From NCBI GenBank assembly GCA_049794535.1, contig JBARCX010000297.1, forward strand, positions 1 to 25,378: 25,378 nucleotides of DNA, read 5' to 3'. This DNA is from JBARCX01 sp049794535. GTDB lineage: Bacteria > Pseudomonadota > Gammaproteobacteria > Xanthomonadales > Rhodanobacteraceae. Position numbers and translations under genes: made by a program. Shown piece after piece: positions 8,034 through 14,785 of this stretch. Position 1 is the first letter of the stretch. Every line of letters starts with the position of its first letter. The notes beneath the pieces were generated by a model. It saw nothing but the letters and a program-made list of their open reading frames with translations, was not told the DNA's origin and made no database searches.

Positions 8034-8712
8034 ACTTGTTTGCAGCACCTTGCGAGGCGGCCGGCGTGGCATTGAAGTCGGCCCAGTCGTAGCGGACGCT
8101 GCCTTCGACTTGCTTAAGGGCCAGGTTTGCTTCGTAGTATTTGCCGACCGACAACAATTCGCTGGCGTTGTTGACTTCGGCAATGGTCGCCGACATGGGT
8201 ACGACGACAATCGTGTAGGCCAGGTTCACGTCTGCAAGTCGCAGGGTTTCGATGGCCGCATCACGTTCGCCCTTCTTTAGATGTGCATTTGCCTTGGCTA
8301 CAGCAGCCGATTTGGCGGGATCGCTCGTGTAGTCGTCAGCGATGGTGACATCGCCTCCCACGGGCAGCCATGAAACGCTTTGCGTCGCGTCTGCAGCCGG
8401 TGTCGGGTTCTTGTAGGGCGCCTTCGATATCAAGGCAGCTTCAGCCTTGTCGAACGCGGTTCCATCCGTCTGAGCCTTCTTCAGCGATTCCTGTGCTTTC
8501 GTGATGAGTTGGGTGGCGACATCCGGGTGGCCATTGAAGATTGCCAGACGGGCGAGTTCGACTTCCTGAAAGGCTTTGCCGCCTTGGTCCGACAGCTTGC
8601 GCATGTCTTTGCTAGCGGCGGAGGCAGTGGACTCGGCAGTCATGGCCGATGTCATGCCGACAGTGAGCGCAAAGGCGCAGGCCATGGCAGTGGCAATTCG
8701 ATACTTCTTCAT
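8032..8712 (-). CDS. YfdX-family periplasmic protein
   Basis: 226 residues with a Sec signal peptide (MKKYRIATAMACAFALTVGMTSA, cleavage near residues 23-26) and a mature part matching the YfdX family (PF10938). The mature part is helical and rich in Ala, Lys and Glu. Recognisable segments are EVELARLAIFNGHPDVATQLITKAQ in the N-terminal half and a C-terminal part with MSATIAEVNNASELLSVGKYYEANLALKQVE. E. coli YfdX lies in the acid-responsive yfdXWUVE region and has been linked to acid and antibiotic stress, but its biochemical role is not settled. Here it is alone, without oxalate or formyl-CoA genes, so that metabolic link is not supported. AAGGA seven bases before the ATG supports the start at 8712. 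It is divergent from thymidine kinase across 177 bp. Confidence 0.85.
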   Translation of the reverse strand: MKKYRIATAMACAFALTVGMTSAMTAESTASAASKDMRKLSDQGGKAFQEVELARLAIFNGHPDVATQLITKAQESLKKAQTDGTAFDKAEAALISKAPYKNPTPAADATQSVSWLPVGGDVTIADDYTSDPAKSAAVAKANAHLKKGERDAAIETLRLADVNLAYTIVVVPMSATIAEVNNASELLSVGKYYEANLALKQVEGSVRYDWADFNATPAASQGAANK

Positions 8713-8840
8713 TGTCTAGTCCTTATGCAATGTAGTCGTGCAGATTCCTGCTCGCACCGCTTTCCAGTGCGGCAAAGGGTAGACAGGAGAATATGTATGG
8801 GGTTCCCGCAGAATGCGTCGTACATGACAAAGCGCTTACA

Positions 8841-8858
8841 AACGCGGGTGCCCGCGTT
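8841..8858. repeat. Near-perfect GC palindrome in the thymidine kinase leader
   Basis: AACGCGGG (8841-8848), two-base centre TG, CCCGCGTT (8851-8858). It lies 31 bases before the thymidine kinase ATG in the divergent yfdX-like/tdk interval. It could be an operator or an mRNA hairpin near the initiation region. There is no T-tract, so it is not a terminator. Confidence 0.5.
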
Positions 8859-8889
8859 ACCATGCGCAGCGACAGGGGTGGTGACGATC

Positions 8890-9522
8890 ATGGCCAAGCT
8901 TTATTTCTATTACTCGGCGATGAATGCCGGTAAGACCACCACGCTGCTGCAGAGCGCGTACAACTATCAAGAGCGTGGCATGCGCACGTTGATCCTCACG
9001 CCGGCGTTGGATAACCGCTACGGCGAGGGTGTGGTGGCTTCGCGTATTGGTCTGAAGGCGAACGCGCGACGCTTCGGCGCCGACGAGAATCTGTACACGC
9101 TGGTTGAGGCCGACATCGTCACGCATGGTGCGTTGCACTGCGTATTTGTCGACGAAGCGCAGTTCCTGAGCAAGACACAGGTGTGGCAAATCAGTGATGT
9201 CGTGGATCGACTCAATATCCCCGTGCTGGCCTACGGGCTGCGTACCGATTTCCGTGGCGAATTGTTCGAGGGCAGCCGTTACTTGTTGGCCTGGGCCGAC
9301 AACCTGGAAGAGATCAAAACGATTTGCCACACCGGCCGCAAGGCCACGATGGTGGTGCGCGTGGATGAACAGGGGCGCGCCATTACCGAAGGGCCGCAGG
9401 TTGAGATTGGTGGTAATGAACGCTATGTCTCGGTGAGTCGCGCCGAGTTCAAGAACATTACTGAAGGCCACGGCCGCATCGAGCTGCAGCAATCGGTGTT
9501 GCCGTTGGGTGAAGGACACTGA
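8890..9522 (+). CDS. tdk: Thymidine kinase, type II
   Basis: 210-residue cytosolic type II thymidine kinase, which phosphorylates thymidine to dTMP in the salvage pathway. Seen: start MAKLYFYYSAMNAGKTTTLL with P-loop residues 9-17; Walker B/catalytic CVFVDEAQF (Asp88, Glu89); GLRTDFRGELFEGS (116-129); and the lasso-loop region with GGNERYVSVSR. Odd point: the lid that normally binds structural zinc has CHTGRKA and SVSRAEF where E. coli has CFCGRKA and VCRKHY. Only Cys146 of the four ligands remains; the others are Thr148, Ser183 and Glu186. The frame is open far upstream, but the ATG at 8890 matches the family N terminus. AGGGG ends 11 bases before it, which is long; an in-frame GTG at 8881 is too close to that site. 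It is followed 31 bases later by a co-directional uncharacterised gene. Confidence 0.95.
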   Translation: MAKLYFYYSAMNAGKTTTLLQSAYNYQERGMRTLILTPALDNRYGEGVVASRIGLKANARRFGADENLYTLVEADIVTHGALHCVFVDEAQFLSKTQVWQISDVVDRLNIPVLAYGLRTDFRGELFEGSRYLLAWADNLEEIKTICHTGRKATMVVRVDEQGRAITEGPQVEIGGNERYVSVSRAEFKNITEGHGRIELQQSVLPLGEGH

Positions 9523-9553
9523 GCCTGGCGCTCCCCATCACAAGGAAAACCGC

Positions 9554-10321
9554 ATGAGCATGCCGATCATCATCCCCGCCTGGCAGCGTCCACATTGGCA
9601 GGCCAGTGATGAGGAGATCCGTCTGCAGTTCTACGTGTTCGGCAAGTTCGAGCCGGTGCGTGTGCCCTCGGCCGGCTACGGTAGCGATGGTTTGCCTGCA
9701 GGTATCGAGGTAACCAGCCACCACCATGCCGCCTTGCGTCAGTGGGAGGGTTATCCGCTTAAGGGCTCGATGGGTCGCATGTTCAAGGACGATGCGCCGG
9801 AAGCCTACAAGCTGGCAGTCGATGCGCCGGAAGTGCTGGTGGTGCGTGGCACGATCAAGGACAGTGCCGAGACCGGCTACCTGCGCGACACATTCGGCGT
9901 GCTCGCTGGCTTGCTGGATATCGGCGGTGTGGCGATCCTCGATCCGCAGATCCTGACGCTACTCGATGCGCCCATGTGGCGTCGGCAATATCTGGTGCGT
10001 GAAGGCGCGCCGATCCGCAACCATTTGCTGATCCTGCGAGACGCCGAGCAGGACGCTGGCCGCAACTGGATTCATACCCGTGGTATGCGCAAGTTCGGTC
10101 GCCCGGATGTAAGCATCACCCACGTGCCTGATCGCGACGTGGATCGTGCAGGTATGTTGTGCGAGCGGCTGATCGAACTGCAGGCACTCGGCGCGCACTT
10201 CCGCGATGGGCAGCAACTCGATGCCGAAGGTGTACTGGGTGGCCTCACCGCAAAGCTCGGTGGTGGCTACGACGACCCGGAGTTCAACAACACCAGCGTG
10301 ACGTTCCGCTGGCCGGATTGA
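9554..10321 (+). CDS. Conserved hypothetical protein of unknown function
   Basis: 255 residues, soluble-looking, with no signal peptide or membrane segment. I do not recognise a named domain with confidence. Visible blocks: an N-terminal part MSMPIIIPAWQRPHW...YVFGKFEPVRVPSAG; a middle part APEVLVVRGTIKDSAETGYLRDTFGVLAGLLDIGGVAILDPQ (residues about 107-148); and a C-terminal part WIHTRGMRKFGRPDVSITHVP (about 174-194). The middle part pairs a strand with a Asp/Thr-rich helix and a buried hydrophobic segment, and the HTRG-RKFGRPD block looks like a conserved family signature. Start: ATG at 9554 with AAGGA eight bases upstream; a longer frame from 9509 overlapping tdk is less likely. It sits 31 bp after tdk on the same strand and is probably co-transcribed, but that does not prove a nucleotide role. 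Confidence 0.8.
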   Translation: MSMPIIIPAWQRPHWQASDEEIRLQFYVFGKFEPVRVPSAGYGSDGLPAGIEVTSHHHAALRQWEGYPLKGSMGRMFKDDAPEAYKLAVDAPEVLVVRGTIKDSAETGYLRDTFGVLAGLLDIGGVAILDPQILTLLDAPMWRRQYLVREGAPIRNHLLILRDAEQDAGRNWIHTRGMRKFGRPDVSITHVPDRDVDRAGMLCERLIELQALGAHFRDGQQLDAEGVLGGLTAKLGGGYDDPEFNNTSVTFRWPD

Positions 10322-10324
10322 GAT

Positions 10325-10408
10325 GAGAAACGAGTAAGGAGGAGTAAGAAATAAGTGGGCAATACGGCGTGCTTTTCACTCGTTTCTCACGCGCCTCAAC
10401 TCGTTTCT
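10325..10408. repeat. GAGAAACGAGT repeat cluster between convergent genes
   Basis: TGAGAAACGAGT (10324-10335) pairs perfectly with ACTCGTTTCTCA (10378-10389). A diverged direct copy AAGAAATAAGT lies at 10346-10356. A third inverted copy ACTCGTTTCT lies at 10399-10408 and overlaps the mutM stop codon at 10407-10409. The left copy starts three bases after the stop of the hypothetical gene. The region is simple in composition (GAGTAAGGAGGAGTAAGAA) and looks like a short interspersed repeat that may act as a two-way 3'-end structure. Confidence 0.6.
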
Positions 10409-11234
10409 ATCGCTGGCACTTCGGGCACCAGAATGTTGATCGCTGCCCCAGCACGACTTGTCGGATCGCCGTGCCGCAGACGTGGCATGGTTCGCCGGCG
10501 CGTCCATATACGTTGAGTTCGCGGAAGAAATAGCCGGGTGCGCCATCAGGGTTGAGGAAGTCACGCAGCGTCGTGCCGCCGCGCTCAATCGCCCAAGCAA
10601 GGATGCGTTTTACCTCGGCCGCGAGCCGCGCATAACGCACTCGCGAAACGCTGCTTGCTGCACGTCGTGGGTCGATGCCAGCAGCGAACAGCGCCTCGCT
10701 GGCGTAGATGTTGCCCACGCCGACCACCACGGCGTTATCCATCAGAAACAATTTCACGGCTGCACTGCGACTTCGCGAGATGTGCCACAGCAAGTCGCCA
10801 TCGAAGGCGTCGGTGAGTGGCTCGGGACCGAGATTCGCGAGCAGATCGTGCGTTTCTCCGGCGGGTTGCCACAACAGGCAGCCGAAACGGCGCGGATCAG
10901 TAAAGCGCAGCACGCGTGGACCTTCGTGGATACCGCGTTCCAGTGCGATATCGAAATGATCGTGCTTGCCCACCAGTGCATCGGGTGACAGCACGCGCAG
11001 GACGCCGCTCATGCCCAGGTGTATCAGTGCGCTACCAACCGCGGTATGCAGCAGCAGGTATTTCGCGCGTCGCTCGACGGCATCGATGCGCTGGCCTGGC
11101 AGCAGCTCACTGATCTCGGGCGGAATCGGCCAGCGCAGATCGGGTCGACGCAGCGTGACTGCAGTGACGCGTCGTCCGACGACGTGTGGCGCGATACCGC
11201 GGCGGGTGGTTTCGACTTCCGGTAATTCAGGCAT
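10407..11234 (-). CDS. mutM: Formamidopyrimidine-DNA glycosylase MutM/Fpg
   Basis: 275-residue bifunctional DNA glycosylase/AP lyase of base-excision repair that removes 8-oxoguanine and formamidopyrimidines. Seen: N-terminal MPELPEVE, where Pro2 is the Schiff-base nucleophile and Glu3 the acid; Lys58 in RRAKYLL; the helix-two-turn-helix region LMDNAVVVGVGNIYASEALF (164-183) with the conserved Asn175; the beta-hairpin zinc finger Cys250-X2-Cys253...Cys270-X2-Cys273; and Arg265 in GQRST. All key residues are present and length is typical. It starts 14 bases after the stop of the DUF4340-like gene, so it is probably the last gene of the ABC/GldG operon. The Shine-Dalgarno is weak (GAG), consistent with reinitiation. 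It converges with the hypothetical gene across a repeat cluster. Confidence 0.97.
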   Translation of the reverse strand: MPELPEVETTRRGIAPHVVGRRVTAVTLRRPDLRWPIPPEISELLPGQRIDAVERRAKYLLLHTAVGSALIHLGMSGVLRVLSPDALVGKHDHFDIALERGIHEGPRVLRFTDPRRFGCLLWQPAGETHDLLANLGPEPLTDAFDGDLLWHISRSRSAAVKLFLMDNAVVVGVGNIYASEALFAAGIDPRRAASSVSRVRYARLAAEVKRILAWAIERGGTTLRDFLNPDGAPGYFFRELNVYGRAGEPCHVCGTAIRQVVLGQRSTFWCPKCQR

Positions 11235-11248
11235 GTCGCTCAGGCATA

Positions 11249-11740
11249 TCAGTTCGCGCGAATCGTAGCGTTGGCTGGTGAGCGCGGCGTGTATTTCAGC
11301 GAAACCAGTGCCACACGTTCACCCACCTGCACGTAGCGTAGTGGCCCGATAGTGGCGATCTCGCCAAAGCTCAGCGTTTGATCGTCCAGGCGCAACACTG
11401 CTCGAGGGGGATCGAGGCCAATTTTTGCAAGCTCGAAGTCATTGGCCGGGCGCCATTTCAACACCGGAGCGGCGGCGATGGCGGTCAGATCATCCAGCGA
11501 ACCATCATCGACAAGCGCGGGCGTGCCGTCGATATGCCACCAATGACCATCGCGTTTCTCGTAATGCATGGCGGCGCTTTTGCCGATGCGCAATTCGATA
11601 TGGCTGATGGCGGCTGGCGCTATCGTGAGTAGATTGCCGGGAGCGTTCGTAGCATCGCGATGCCATTGCCAGCTCGCAAGCGCAAGTAACGCCACTGCAC
11701 CGAGCAACAGCCATAAGCGTTGACGCGTTGCTCGTTTCAT
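11249..11740 (-). CDS. DUF4340-like membrane-anchored protein of a Gld-type ABC system
   Basis: 163 residues beginning MKRATRQRLWLLLGAVALLALASW: one N-terminal membrane anchor (about 8-25), then an extracytoplasmic domain with repeated beta-strand patterns (ISHIELRIGKSAAMHYEKRDGHWWHIDG, RAVLRLDDQTLSFGE, RYVQVGERVALVS). This resembles the DUF4340 proteins commonly encoded beside GldF/GldG-type ABC transporters; it is short for that group and the match is by pattern only. The ATG at 11740 overlaps the upstream gldG-like stop as ATGA, a typical coupling arrangement, and is preferred over the ATG six codons earlier at 11758. There is no strong Shine-Dalgarno, again fitting coupling. It probably works at the periplasmic face of the ABC complex. 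Function unknown. Confidence 0.75.
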   Translation of the reverse strand: MKRATRQRLWLLLGAVALLALASWQWHRDATNAPGNLLTIAPAAISHIELRIGKSAAMHYEKRDGHWWHIDGTPALVDDGSLDDLTAIAAAPVLKWRPANDFELAKIGLDPPRAVLRLDDQTLSFGEIATIGPLRYVQVGERVALVSLKYTPRSPANATIRAN

Positions 11741-13101
11741 CCGCGTCGTCGGCGCCATGTGATCAGGCCGCCGATCAAGAGCAACAGCAGCGGCAGCGCG
11801 ACGACAAAGCCGAGGCTGATCGCATTGAGCTCACCTTGTGAAATCTCCAGTACGCGGTCTGGCGCGCCGCGTGGAGGTAGGTTCACCAGCACGTCATCGC
11901 CAAGCAACCAGTTGAAGATACGTTCGCCCAATGCGCGATTGCCGCCGTTGCCGAGAAATGTATTCGAGAGGAAGTCGCCATCGCCAATCACGACGGCGCG
12001 CTGCTCGCTCTTGGCGGGGCTGGGCGATAGCCGGGTGAGTGCAAAACCAAAATCCAGTGGGCCCTTCAGCTCGCCTGCGGCGGCGTCATAGTGAATATTG
12101 GACGGATGCGTGTTGTCGATCGGATGGAGCGCAGTCCAACTTTGTGGGCCAGAGCGCAGGATGGATTGAACGTTCCAGTCGCTGCGGTTTACTTCTGCCA
12201 ACGCCGAGACTTGCGGAAATAGCGTGGTTAGCGTGAAGCCATGGGTGATGGCGTGCGGTGGATAGTCGCCGATCGTTACCATGCGTGGATCCTGCAGGCC
12301 CAATGCGGCGCCCGAACCATCTACGAGTACGCCGGGCAATACGCGTACGCCGAGCGCATCGGCCAGCGGTCGAAGCCCCAGGTCTTCATTTGCCGGTTCG
12401 GTAAGCCACAACAAATTGCCGCCCGCGGCGAGGTAGTCGGTAAGGGCTTTCACTGCGCCGGCGGGCAATGGCATTTCGGGGCTGGCCAGTACGACCAGGT
12501 CGGTGTTCTGCGGCACGGCCGTTACTTGCGAAAAATTCATCGGCACCGCGCGCATGCCGCGTTGTTCGAGCTGCGACATGAACGTGTCTACGTCCGCATT
12601 TGCCTTGCCGTCGGCACGTCGTTCGCCATCGCCGGTGACGAACGCGACGATGCGATCGCCGCCACTACCGCTGCGGGCAAGACGTTCCAGCGTATTGGTG
12701 AGGCTGTTTTCAGACAGCTCATCCAGTTGTTCGTCGTGGCCATGGTAGTGAACGATCATGGCGCCGTTGACGGTAATGCCCAGCTCGCGCATTTTTGCCG
12801 GGTCTTTCTCCGGATCAACGAAGCGCAAGCTGATGTCATGCTTCGCCAACTGATAGCGCTCGAGGAATGCGGCCACCGTTTGGCGTAGATCGCCCTGGGA
12901 CGTGGCGTAGCTAACGATCTCCACTGGGCCGTTGAGTTTGTCGAGTACAGCGCGACTTTGCGCCGACAAGCTGGCGCGACCACCCGCCGTCCAGTCCGCG
13001 ACGTAGCCGTAATGCGTGCTGAGGAAGCCGAGCGCGCCGGCACCGATGAACAGCAGTAGCGCAAATAGCCAGCCGTCCAGACGTCTGAACAAGTTGCGCA
13101 T
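11737..13101 (-). CDS. GldG-family ABC transporter auxiliary protein
   Basis: 454 residues of the ABC-type uncharacterised transport system family (PF09822, GldG-like). Seen: N-terminal membrane segment (about 11-30), a large extracytoplasmic region, and a C-terminal membrane segment (about 430-447) followed by RRRRG. Internal family-like blocks include SLSAQSRAVLDKLNGPVEIVSYAT (an early thioredoxin-like fold region) and DLVVLASPEMPLPAGAVKALTDYLAAGGNLLWLTEP, the glutamine-amidotransferase-like part of this family. In Bacteroidetes, GldG with GldF and GldA is needed for gliding; in Proteobacteria the role is unknown. AAGGAG eight bases before the ATG supports the start. The ATG overlaps the permease stop by one base (TGATG), so the two are coupled. 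Confidence 0.88.
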   Translation of the reverse strand: MRNLFRRLDGWLFALLLFIGAGALGFLSTHYGYVADWTAGGRASLSAQSRAVLDKLNGPVEIVSYATSQGDLRQTVAAFLERYQLAKHDISLRFVDPEKDPAKMRELGITVNGAMIVHYHGHDEQLDELSENSLTNTLERLARSGSGGDRIVAFVTGDGERRADGKANADVDTFMSQLEQRGMRAVPMNFSQVTAVPQNTDLVVLASPEMPLPAGAVKALTDYLAAGGNLLWLTEPANEDLGLRPLADALGVRVLPGVLVDGSGAALGLQDPRMVTIGDYPPHAITHGFTLTTLFPQVSALAEVNRSDWNVQSILRSGPQSWTALHPIDNTHPSNIHYDAAAGELKGPLDFGFALTRLSPSPAKSEQRAVVIGDGDFLSNTFLGNGGNRALGERIFNWLLGDDVLVNLPPRGAPDRVLEISQGELNAISLGFVVALPLLLLLIGGLITWRRRRG

Positions 13102-13871
13102 CAGTCGCGCTCCTTTTCAGCAACGACGCGGCGTGTCGCAAGCGCTAGTGCCACTACCGTCAGTAGTACAAACCACAAAAGGTCGACACTGGAGACCAGT
13201 CCGTGCATTAACGGTCGCAGATGCGTATTCATGGCCAGCCAATTGATGGCGCCGCCGTTGATGCCCGCCATCTGCGCGCCTTGGTTCAGCGTCCATAGCA
13301 ACAGGGTTAGCACCAGTGCGGCAGCGGCGGCCAATGCTTGATGCGAGGCAAAGGCGGAGCAGGCGATGCCCAGGGCGGCCAGCGCTGCGAATAGCAGCAC
13401 CAGGCCCAACGTGGCTGCAGCCAGTTTGCCCCAGTCCAGCCGGATGGCATGTGAGAGTGCTAGTGGCATGGCCAAGGTCAGTGCGAGCCACAGCAGTAGC
13501 CACACCAAAATAGCGAGGTATTTGCCGAGCACGATGCGCGAGGCCGGTACGCCTGCGCTGAATAACAGCGGTAGCGTGCCCCCGCGCCGTTCGCCTGCAA
13601 GTGCGGACATGGTCAGTAACGGCACGACTAGAAAGGCCAGCTCGACCAGTTGGGCCAGCAGTGGCACGGTAACCATATCGGTAAAGCCCGGGCCGTCCGG
13701 TAGCGCGGCCAAGTGGACTTGCTCGGCGAGAAAGCTGCCCAGCAGCAGGGTGTAGCTCCACGCGAGCCAGGCGAGAGTGAGTGCGGCTAGCACCCAGGCA
13801 AGCGGCCGCACGAACAGGCGACGTAGCTCCAGCCGTGTCACGGCCATGGTGTCCATCAACGCGCGACTCAT
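13101..13871 (-). CDS. ABC-2 type permease, GldF-like
   Basis: 256-residue integral membrane protein with about six hydrophobic segments (residues about 26-50, 70-92, 117-140, 150-172, 178-198, 230-248). The block LSALAGERRGGTLPLLFSAGVPASRIVLGKYLA (residues about 88-120) is typical of ABC-2 permeases of the GldF/NosY type, in which the cytosolic loop contacts the ATPase. It would form the membrane channel of the transporter whose ATPase is the next gene upstream; the two genes overlap by four bases (ATGA at 13868-13871). It ends with a cytosolic EKERD tail. The substrate is unknown. Confidence 0.9.
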   Translation of the reverse strand: MSRALMDTMAVTRLELRRLFVRPLAWVLAALTLAWLAWSYTLLLGSFLAEQVHLAALPDGPGFTDMVTVPLLAQLVELAFLVVPLLTMSALAGERRGGTLPLLFSAGVPASRIVLGKYLAILVWLLLWLALTLAMPLALSHAIRLDWGKLAAATLGLVLLFAALAALGIACSAFASHQALAAAAALVLTLLLWTLNQGAQMAGINGGAINWLAMNTHLRPLMHGLVSSVDLLWFVLLTVVALALATRRVVAEKERD

Positions 13872-14635
13872 GCAGCGTGGGCCTTGTCGGTGATCTCATT
13901 GCTGTTCATGGCAATGTTGAAAAAGGTGTGTTCCAGGGCGGCGTGGTCGCCCTCGTGTATCGGGCCGTGATGGCGCAGCACGCCTTCATGCAGGATCGCC
14001 ACCTGGTCACACACCGCTGTCACCTCACCCAGCAGGTGGGTGGACAGGATGACCGCGGTGCCGGCGGCAGCCTGCTCGCGGATCAGCGTACGCAGCGCGG
14101 TGACCTGCACCGGATCGAGCGCATTAGCCGGTTCGTCCAGCACCAGCAGCGAAGGGCGATGCAGCAACGCGCAGGCAAGGCCAAGGCGCTGGCGTTGGCC
14201 TTGCGACAACACGCCTGCCAGTCGCCGTGCCAATGGCTGCAATTCCAGTCGATCAATGATTCGGGCGCGCGCCTCATTAAGAACGTTGCCGCGCAGACCT
14301 CGCAAACGGCCATGTGCGGTCAGGTGCTCGCTCACCGTCAGTTCTGGCCACAACGGGGCACGTTCCGGTAGCCAGCCGAGCCATTGGGCGGCCAGTTCGG
14401 GCTGCTCCAGGAAATCCTCGCCGTTGATGCGGATCGCGCCGCTGTCGGGGCGCAATGCGCCGGCGATCATCGACAGCGTGGTGGACTTGCCAGCGCCATT
14501 TACTCCCAGTAAACCAAGCACTTGGCCGTGTTCCAGGGTCAGGCTGAGATCGCGCACGGCCGGGCGCCCTGCGCGGTGGCGAACAAGGTGTTCCAACTGA
14601 AGAACGGGAGGTAAAGGGGGCGTCGGCGCGGTCAT
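13868..14635 (-). CDS. ABC transporter ATP-binding protein, GldA-like
   Basis: 255-residue ABC ATPase that powers the GldF-like permease. Seen: Walker A GVNGAGKST (44-52), signature LSQGQRQR (143-150), Walker B LLVLDEP (163-169) with D-loop NALDP, and switch histidine in STHLL (His200). The Q-loop position reads WLPERAPLW, with Glu rather than Gln, as is common in the GldA/CcmA-like class. First gene of a five-gene leftward unit. The start at 14635 has no visible Shine-Dalgarno, so it may be leaderless or weakly translated, or the true start may differ slightly. It diverges from the desaturase gene over 150 bp. Confidence 0.92.
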   Translation of the reverse strand: MTAPTPPLPPVLQLEHLVRHRAGRPAVRDLSLTLEHGQVLGLLGVNGAGKSTTLSMIAGALRPDSGAIRINGEDFLEQPELAAQWLGWLPERAPLWPELTVSEHLTAHGRLRGLRGNVLNEARARIIDRLELQPLARRLAGVLSQGQRQRLGLACALLHRPSLLVLDEPANALDPVQVTALRTLIREQAAAGTAVILSTHLLGEVTAVCDQVAILHEGVLRHHGPIHEGDHAALEHTFFNIAMNSNEITDKAHAA

Positions 14636-14658
14636 TGCATGATTGTCACGGCGCCTAC

Positions 14659-14674
14659 ACTGTTTAACAACAGT
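14659..14674. promoter_or_regulatory. Palindrome in the divergent ABC operon/desaturase interval
   Basis: ACTGTT (14659-14664), spacer TAAC, AACAGT (14669-14674). It overlaps the first of two ACACTGT copies (14657-14663 and 14683-14689). The position, 24 bases upstream of the ABC ATPase start and 112 bases before the desaturase ATG, would suit an operator acting on either gene. No regulator is implied by the sequence. Confidence 0.35.
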
Positions 14675-14785
14675 CGACGGTCACACTGTGCGCTTAACGA
14701 AAGCGCAAGTACCTGTGACTTACCATGCTGGTGGGTACGGAAACCCTCGATTAGACTGCCATTTCAACTACCTGAGTGTTTCCTG

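Noticed and set aside
8380..8889. 170-codon upstream extension of the thymidine kinase frame
   Set aside because: It runs antisense through the YfdX-family gene and its promoter. The conserved thymidine kinase start is at 8890.
10325..10408. CRISPR-like array
   Set aside because: The repeats are 10-12 bases, in mixed orientation and without uniform spacers; no cas genes are nearby.
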